Of a DNA stretch of 48,833 nt, positions 45,353-48,833 are shown piece by piece. How positions within the stretch are numbered: position 1 is the stretch's first letter; every line of letters starts with the position of its first letter. Location of the stretch: contig NZ_JAENHM010000053.1 of the NCBI RefSeq assembly GCF_016595245.1, positions 247 to 49,079 on the forward strand, given 5' to 3'. The notes beneath the pieces are model-generated. The model saw nothing but the letters and a program-made list of their open reading frames with translations. It had not been told where the DNA came from and searched no databases. Both the position numbers and the translations under genes were made by a program. This stretch comes from Azospirillum endophyticum. GTDB lineage: Bacteria; Pseudomonadota; Alphaproteobacteria; Azospirillales; Azospirillaceae.

Positions 45353-46273
45353 ATGACCGACACGCCCAACCGCATCGCCGCGCTCGGCGAATGCATGATC
45401 GAGATGTTCCGGCGGCCGGACGGGTCGCTGACCATGGGCTTCGGCGGCGACACGCTGAACACCGCGGTCTATCTGGCGCGTCTGGGCACGCCGGTCGACT
45501 ATGTCACCGCTCTCGGCGACGACAGCATCAGCGACGGCATGGTCGCCGCCTGGGCGGCGGAGGGCGTCGGCACCTCCCACGTCCTGCGCGTGCCCAACCG
45601 CCTGCCCGGCCTCTACCTGATCGAGACCGATGCCGGCGGCGAGCGCCGCTTCCTCTACTGGCGCGACCAGGCCCCGGCGCGCGAGCTGTTCGCCCTGCCC
45701 CAGACGCCGGAGCTGGCCGCCGCGCTGGAGGGCTACGGCATCGTCTACCTGTCCGGCATCAGCATCGCCATCCTGGGCGAGCAGGGCCGCGAACGGCTGT
45801 TCGAGGTGCTGGAGCGGGTGCGGGCGCGCGGCGGCAAGGTCGCCTTCGACACCAACTGGCGCCCGCGCCTGTGGCCGGACCTCGAGACCGCCCGCGCCGC
45901 CTTCGGCCGCATGCTGCGGCTGACCGACATCGCGCTGCCCGGCGTCACCGACCTGCGCGACCTCTATGGCGACGCCGATGCCGACGCCGTGCTGGCCCGC
46001 GTTCGCGACGCCGGGGTGACCGAGATCGTCCTGAAGCTGGAGCAGCCCGGCTGCGTGGTGATCGAGAACGGTGAAGCCGTCGAGGTGCCGGCGCAGAAGG
46101 TCGCCACGGTGGTGGACACCACGGCGGCCGGCGACAGCTTCAGCGCCGGCTATCTGGCCGCCCGCCTGCGCGGCGAGGGTCCGGCCGACGCCGCCCGTGC
46201 CGCCCACAAGCTGGCCGCCGCCGTCATCCAGCACCGCGGTGCCATCATCCCGCGCGACGCCATGCCGGCCTGA
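45353..46273 (+). CDS. kdgK: 2-keto-3-deoxygluconate kinase
   Basis: PfkB-family kinase, 306 residues, phosphorylating KDG to KDPG, where both the Kdu and Uxa branches meet. GFGGDTLNTAVYLARLG binds sugar acid; the ATP/anion-hole motif is DTTAAGDSFSAGYLAARL with catalytic Asp. GGAGAGGAAGC is a strong ribosome binding site. The aldolase that would split KDPG is not in the window. It ends 18 bases from the convergent bdcR. Confidence 0.95.
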   Translation: MTDTPNRIAALGECMIEMFRRPDGSLTMGFGGDTLNTAVYLARLGTPVDYVTALGDDSISDGMVAAWAAEGVGTSHVLRVPNRLPGLYLIETDAGGERRFLYWRDQAPARELFALPQTPELAAALEGYGIVYLSGISIAILGEQGRERLFEVLERVRARGGKVAFDTNWRPRLWPDLETARAAFGRMLRLTDIALPGVTDLRDLYGDADADAVLARVRDAGVTEIVLKLEQPGCVVIENGEAVEVPAQKVATVVDTTAAGDSFSAGYLAARLRGEGPADAARAAHKLAAAVIQHRGAIIPRDAMPA

Positions 46274-46291
46274 GCGCCCACGCCTCCAAAA

Positions 46292-46894
46292 TCAACCTTC
46301 CGCCGCCAATTCGCGGCGGAAGGCGCGTCCTGCCATCTCCGCGAAGGCGGTGAGCGCCGCCTCGTCCGCACCGTCGCGCGCCGCCGCCGACATCCCCATC
46401 ATCGCGATCATCACGAATTCGGCCAACGCGCCGGCCCGTTCAGGCTCCTCCCCGGCGATGAACTCCCGGAGCGCCGACACGCTGGCCGCCCGTAGCGCCG
46501 CTGTCAGCGCCCGAGCCTCCGGATCGGCGCTGTTGCGCGCGCCGTCGAGGACCAGGCAGCCGGCCACCCCGCCCCGCTCCGGGTAGAGCCGGGCCGCCAG
46601 CCGCAGCGTGCGCTCGATGACCTCGGCGACGCCGCCGCCATCCGCCTGCGCGCGGGCGAAGATGTTCGCCTCTCCCGCCGCATAGCGCCGGAGCGCCCGC
46701 TCGAACAGCCCGGCCTTGCTGCCGAAGGCGGCATAGAAGCTCGGCGGCTTGATCCCCAGCTCCGCCCCCAGCTCGGCGACGCCCACGGCGTCGTAGCCGC
46801 GCGCATGGAACAGCCTCATCGCGGTATCGATCGCCTCGTCCATGTCGAAGGACCGCCGCCGTCCCCGCGACCCGGATGATTCTGTAGCAGCCAC
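46292..46894 (-). CDS. bdcR: TetR-family regulator BdcR
   Basis: Encodes 200 residues. The TetR helix-turn-helix is MDEAIDTAMRLFHARGYDAVGVAELGAELGIKPPSFYAAFGSKAGLF (read in two parts, about residues 17-62). The effector domain contains GCLVLDGARN. It is divergent from bdcA, exactly the bdcA/bdcR arrangement of E. coli (yjgI/yjgJ). The likely start is the GTG at 46894 with AAGGG upstream; it lies within the operator, which would give tight autorepression. Confidence 0.8.
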   Translation of the reverse strand: MAATESSGSRGRRRSFDMDEAIDTAMRLFHARGYDAVGVAELGAELGIKPPSFYAAFGSKAGLFERALRRYAAGEANIFARAQADGGGVAEVIERTLRLAARLYPERGGVAGCLVLDGARNSADPEARALTAALRAASVSALREFIAGEEPERAGALAEFVMIAMMGMSAAARDGADEAALTAFAEMAGRAFRRELAAEG

Positions 46895-46898
46895 TACA
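46883..46898. promoter_or_regulatory. BdcR operator 1
   Basis: TGTAGCAGCCACTACA: TGTAG and CTACA arms are a perfect inverted repeat. It overlaps the bdcR start. Confidence 0.65.
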
Positions 46899-46932
46899 TT
46901 TTTCCCTTGCTCGAACTCTTCATCCGGATTTA

Positions 46933-46948
46933 TATAGCACTCACTACA
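46933..46948. promoter_or_regulatory. BdcR operator 2
   Basis: TATAGCACTCACTACA, the same layout as operator 1 with one changed base in the left arm and the same CACTACATTT end. It lies 20 bases before the bdcA ATG and exactly 50 bases from operator 1. Confidence 0.65.
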
Positions 46949-46967
46949 TTTCTTCAAGGAGAGCATC

Positions 46968-47681
46968 ATGGGTGAGTTCACCGGCCGCAAAGTCCTGGTC
47001 CTCGGCGGCAGCCGCGGCATCGGCAAGGCCATCGTCCGCCGCTTCGCCAAGGCCGGCGCCGCGGTCGCCTTCACCTATGCCGGGTCGAAGGACGCCGCCG
47101 AGGATCTCGCCGCCGAAAGCGGTGCGGAAGCCGTCCGCACCGACAGCGCCGACCGCGACGCCCTGATCGCCACGGTGGCGGAACGCGGCGCGCTGGACGT
47201 GCTGGTGGTCAATGCCGGCACGCTGGTGCTGGGCGATCCGCTCACGCTCGATCCCGACGCCGTCGACCGGATGATCGACGTCAATGTCCGCGCGCCCTAC
47301 CACGCGGCGGTCGAAGCGGCACGGCGCATGACCGACGGGGGCCGCATCATCGTCATCGGTTCGGTCAACGGCGACCGCATGCCCTTCGCCGGCGGGGCCG
47401 CCTATGCCCTGACCAAGGCAGCGGTGCAGGGCATGGTGCGCGGTCTCGCCCGCGACTTCGGCGACCGCGGCATCACCGTGAACGCCATCCAGCCCGGCCC
47501 GACTGACAGCGACATGAATCCGGCCGACGGGCCGATGGCCTCCACCATGCACGGCTTCATGGCGATCAAGCGCCACGTCCATGCCGACGAGGTCGCCGAG
47601 CTGACCGCCTACATCGCCGGCCCGCATGCCGCGATGATCACCGGTTCGTTCCAGACCATCGACGGCGGCTTCGGCGCCTGA
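46968..47681 (+). CDS. bdcA: BdcA-like short-chain dehydrogenase (biofilm dispersal)
   Basis: Encodes 237 residues and aligns by eye over its length with E. coli BdcA (VLVLGGSRGIGKAIVRRF, FTYAGSKDAAEDLA, TDSADRDA, ARRMTDGGRIIVIGSVNGDRMP, MAIKRH, TIDGGFGA). BdcA was reported to bind cyclic di-GMP and promote biofilm dispersal. The SDR catalytic Ser and YALTK are intact, so redox activity is also plausible. AAGGAGAG lies before the ATG. A strong terminator follows. Confidence 0.87.
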   Translation: MGEFTGRKVLVLGGSRGIGKAIVRRFAKAGAAVAFTYAGSKDAAEDLAAESGAEAVRTDSADRDALIATVAERGALDVLVVNAGTLVLGDPLTLDPDAVDRMIDVNVRAPYHAAVEAARRMTDGGRIIVIGSVNGDRMPFAGGAAYALTKAAVQGMVRGLARDFGDRGITVNAIQPGPTDSDMNPADGPMASTMHGFMAIKRHVHADEVAELTAYIAGPHAAMITGSFQTIDGGFGA

Positions 47682-47711
47682 CGGCTCCCTTCGGACAGCC
47701 GGTCTTCGAAC

Positions 47712-47750
47712 GGCTATGGGGGACGGCGCCCGTCCCCCATAGCCTTGTTT
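47712..47750 (+). terminator. strong rho-independent terminator after bdcA
   Basis: GGCTATGGGGGACG pairs with CGTCCCCCATAGCC (14 bp, one more G-C pair possible) and is followed by TTGTTT. It is the clearest terminator in the window. Confidence 0.85.
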
Positions 47751-48124
47751 CTGCCGATCCTTCCGCGACGTTCCCATGCCGCCGGTCGGCGTCCGGCAGC
47801 GGCGTGTGCCTGGGGACATGGCGCCGACAGTCCGGACCTTGGCCTGCTCGACCCCGTCCCTCATGCGCTCGTCGTCACGCCCGCCAGCGCCTTGGGCCTG
47901 GCCCTGCCTGCCGGTCAAGTCATTCCGGCTGCTCATCGACGCTCCTTTCGTTCAGCCTGCGGCGGGCTCGGCGATCCAAGCGACCGCCGTCCCGCGATGC
48001 CCCATCCCCCTCGACCGGAAGCGGACCTTGCGCTGCGCAAAGGGGAACCCCGCCGACGATGCCGGGCGACCATGATCAGCATCCGGGCGGATGATCGAGG
48101 GCGCAACTGGCGCGCACATCCCTG
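47751..48124. other. non-coding stretch with no recognised feature
   Basis: GC-rich sequence with short open frames on both strands whose products look like random Arg/Pro/Ala-rich translations. No family resemblance, start context or RNA structure was recognised. It could be the remains of a decayed gene. Confidence 0.4.
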
Positions 48125-48394
48125 AATTAAATACATGTGACTGAATTTAACTCTGTCACAATACCTTCCAAATTCATCGGAAATTTACATATTCATTGAA
48201 TACATAGATAATAATCGCGGAAGTAATTCTGAAAAATACCATGATATGCATTAAATTATGCTTTCCGCATTTGAATTATTCGGTTTCCTGTGCATCATCA
48301 ATTCACGAAATGCACTTCGCCAAAGCAATAGAACTATGAGCACAAGTGTATTTCATTGGCACCCAATCTTCCCATTGAAAACGGAGCGTGAATT
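48125..48394. promoter_or_regulatory. AT-rich leader of the last gene
   Basis: About 270 bases of strikingly AT-rich DNA, unlike anything else here. It includes an inverted repeat TGTGAC-N13-GTCACA (48136-48160), a near direct repeat (CTGAATTAAAT and CTGAATTTAA), and TTGGCAC at 48356, which fits the -24 half of a sigma-54 promoter although the -12 half is poor. Probably promoter plus long leader. Confidence 0.45.
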
Positions 48395-48796
48395 ATGCCG
48401 ACCACCTACAGCGTCTCTGTCACCATGGACCAGAACACTCTCTCCACCCTGAAAAGCAACGGGTTTATTCTGTACGGATTCAAAGGCGTCAACACGCCGA
48501 ACAGTGCGAACGCACAGCCCACCGTCTGGTTTCAAACCAATCAATATCTGACGAGCACCACCATCTCGTGGACCGAGAGCTACAAGGCCTATGTCAGCAC
48601 CCAGGAAATCCAGCAGAACACCACGATTGACGCCAGCAACAGCATTGCCACCGATCTCGATTATCTGGTGACCGTGGACGGCAACGGGTCGCTGAGCGCC
48701 AGCACCACAGGCGGCACGGCAGGCGCGATCAGCATCTATGACAATTCCAGCACTCCCTATACGACGGGTCTCAGAGTCCGACTCAGAATCGGTTAG
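48395..48796 (+). CDS. beta-rich protein of unknown function, lower GC
   Basis: Encodes 133 residues, full length, with CGGAGCG before the ATG. It has no Cys, no signal peptide and no membrane segment, and is rich in Ser, Thr, Asn and Gln with alternating strand patterns (TYSVSVTMDQNTLSTLKSNG, PTVWFQTN, TTISWTESYKAYVSTQ, LRVRLRIG). This suggests a small beta-sandwich such as a lectin-like or inclusion-type protein, but no family is identified. Base composition is clearly lower in GC than the neighbours, hinting at transfer or special selection. A hairpin follows the stop. Confidence 0.7.
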   Translation: MPTTYSVSVTMDQNTLSTLKSNGFILYGFKGVNTPNSANAQPTVWFQTNQYLTSTTISWTESYKAYVSTQEIQQNTTIDASNSIATDLDYLVTVDGNGSLSASTTGGTAGAISIYDNSSTPYTTGLRVRLRIG

Positions 48797-48806
48797 GTTG
48801 TTGATG

Positions 48807-48826
48807 CTCGCGCGATTCGTCGCGAG
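48807..48826 (+). terminator. hairpin after the last gene
   Basis: CTCGCG pairs with CGCGAG around an 8-base loop, 11 bases after the stop. The window ends before any T-run could be judged. Confidence 0.45.
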
Positions 48827-48833
48827 AGTAGTT

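Noticed and set aside
47745..48125. 126-codon plus-strand frame after bdcA
   Set aside because: It has no ribosome binding site, begins within the terminator, and its translation looks random.
48356..48372. Sigma-54 promoter before the last gene
   Set aside because: The -24 element TTGGCAC is good but the -12 element has CTTC in place of TTGC, and it lies very close to the ATG.

Overview
The window is GC-rich (68% or so by eye), densely coded alphaproteobacterial DNA. Gene content and style (rimO, a PaaABCDE epoxidase cluster, NHLP-type exporter, hexuronate genes, many short-overlap operons, GGGGAGAGGG-type inverted repeats) best fit the Rhodospirillales, with Azospirillum the most likely genus. 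That assignment is inferred from the proteins alone; no rRNA or tRNA gene was seen.

Layout. (1) 1-9.5 kb, mostly housekeeping: a lipoprotein, dnaE (replicative polymerase) translationally coupled to an RNase H-fold-like protein and an acyltransferase-like membrane protein, a MarR regulator, rimO, an HNH nuclease and two small unknown proteins. (2) 9.5-14.2 kb, stress and signalling: an OsmC-type peroxidase, then a periplasmic binding protein paired with a hybrid histidine kinase. (3) 14.4-27 kb, aerobic phenylacetate catabolism: a Crp/Fnr regulator followed by paaABCDE, paaN, paaG, paaH, paaI, paaJ and paaK. It covers activation (PaaK), epoxidation (PaaABCE), isomerisation (PaaG), ring-opening product oxidation (PaaN) and beta-oxidation (PaaH, PaaJ). 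A TTGAT-N4-ATCAT box in front of paaA points to the adjacent Crp/Fnr protein as regulator. (4) 27-29.2 kb: marC, a decayed ABC permease fragment and an orphan NMT1-type binding protein. (5) 29.2-36.2 kb, minus strand: an NHLP/NHLM-type peptide export operon (HlyD-like adaptor, C39-peptidase ABC transporter, second ABC transporter, cyclic-nucleotide-binding protein) with no visible precursor peptide. (6) 36.5-46.3 kb, pectin and hexuronate catabolism: two paralogous FCD-type GntR regulators, mgsA, kduI, kduD, kdgF, uxaC, uxaA, an EamA transporter and kdgK. An AT-rich near-palindrome (consensus about TACTAATATATTAGTA) recurs before gntR-1, mgsA, kduI and uxaC and looks like the shared operator. 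(7) 46.3-47.7 kb: divergent bdcR/bdcA with twin operators 50 bp apart. (8) 47.7-48.8 kb: a strong terminator, an unassigned stretch, an AT-rich leader and a lower-GC gene for a beta-rich protein of unknown function.

The most interesting items are the orphan peptide exporter with its cyclic-nucleotide partner, the operator family that pulls methylglyoxal synthase into the hexuronate regulon, the Crp/Fnr-paa link, the PaaH C-terminus encoded by a dispersed repeat, and the atypical last gene.
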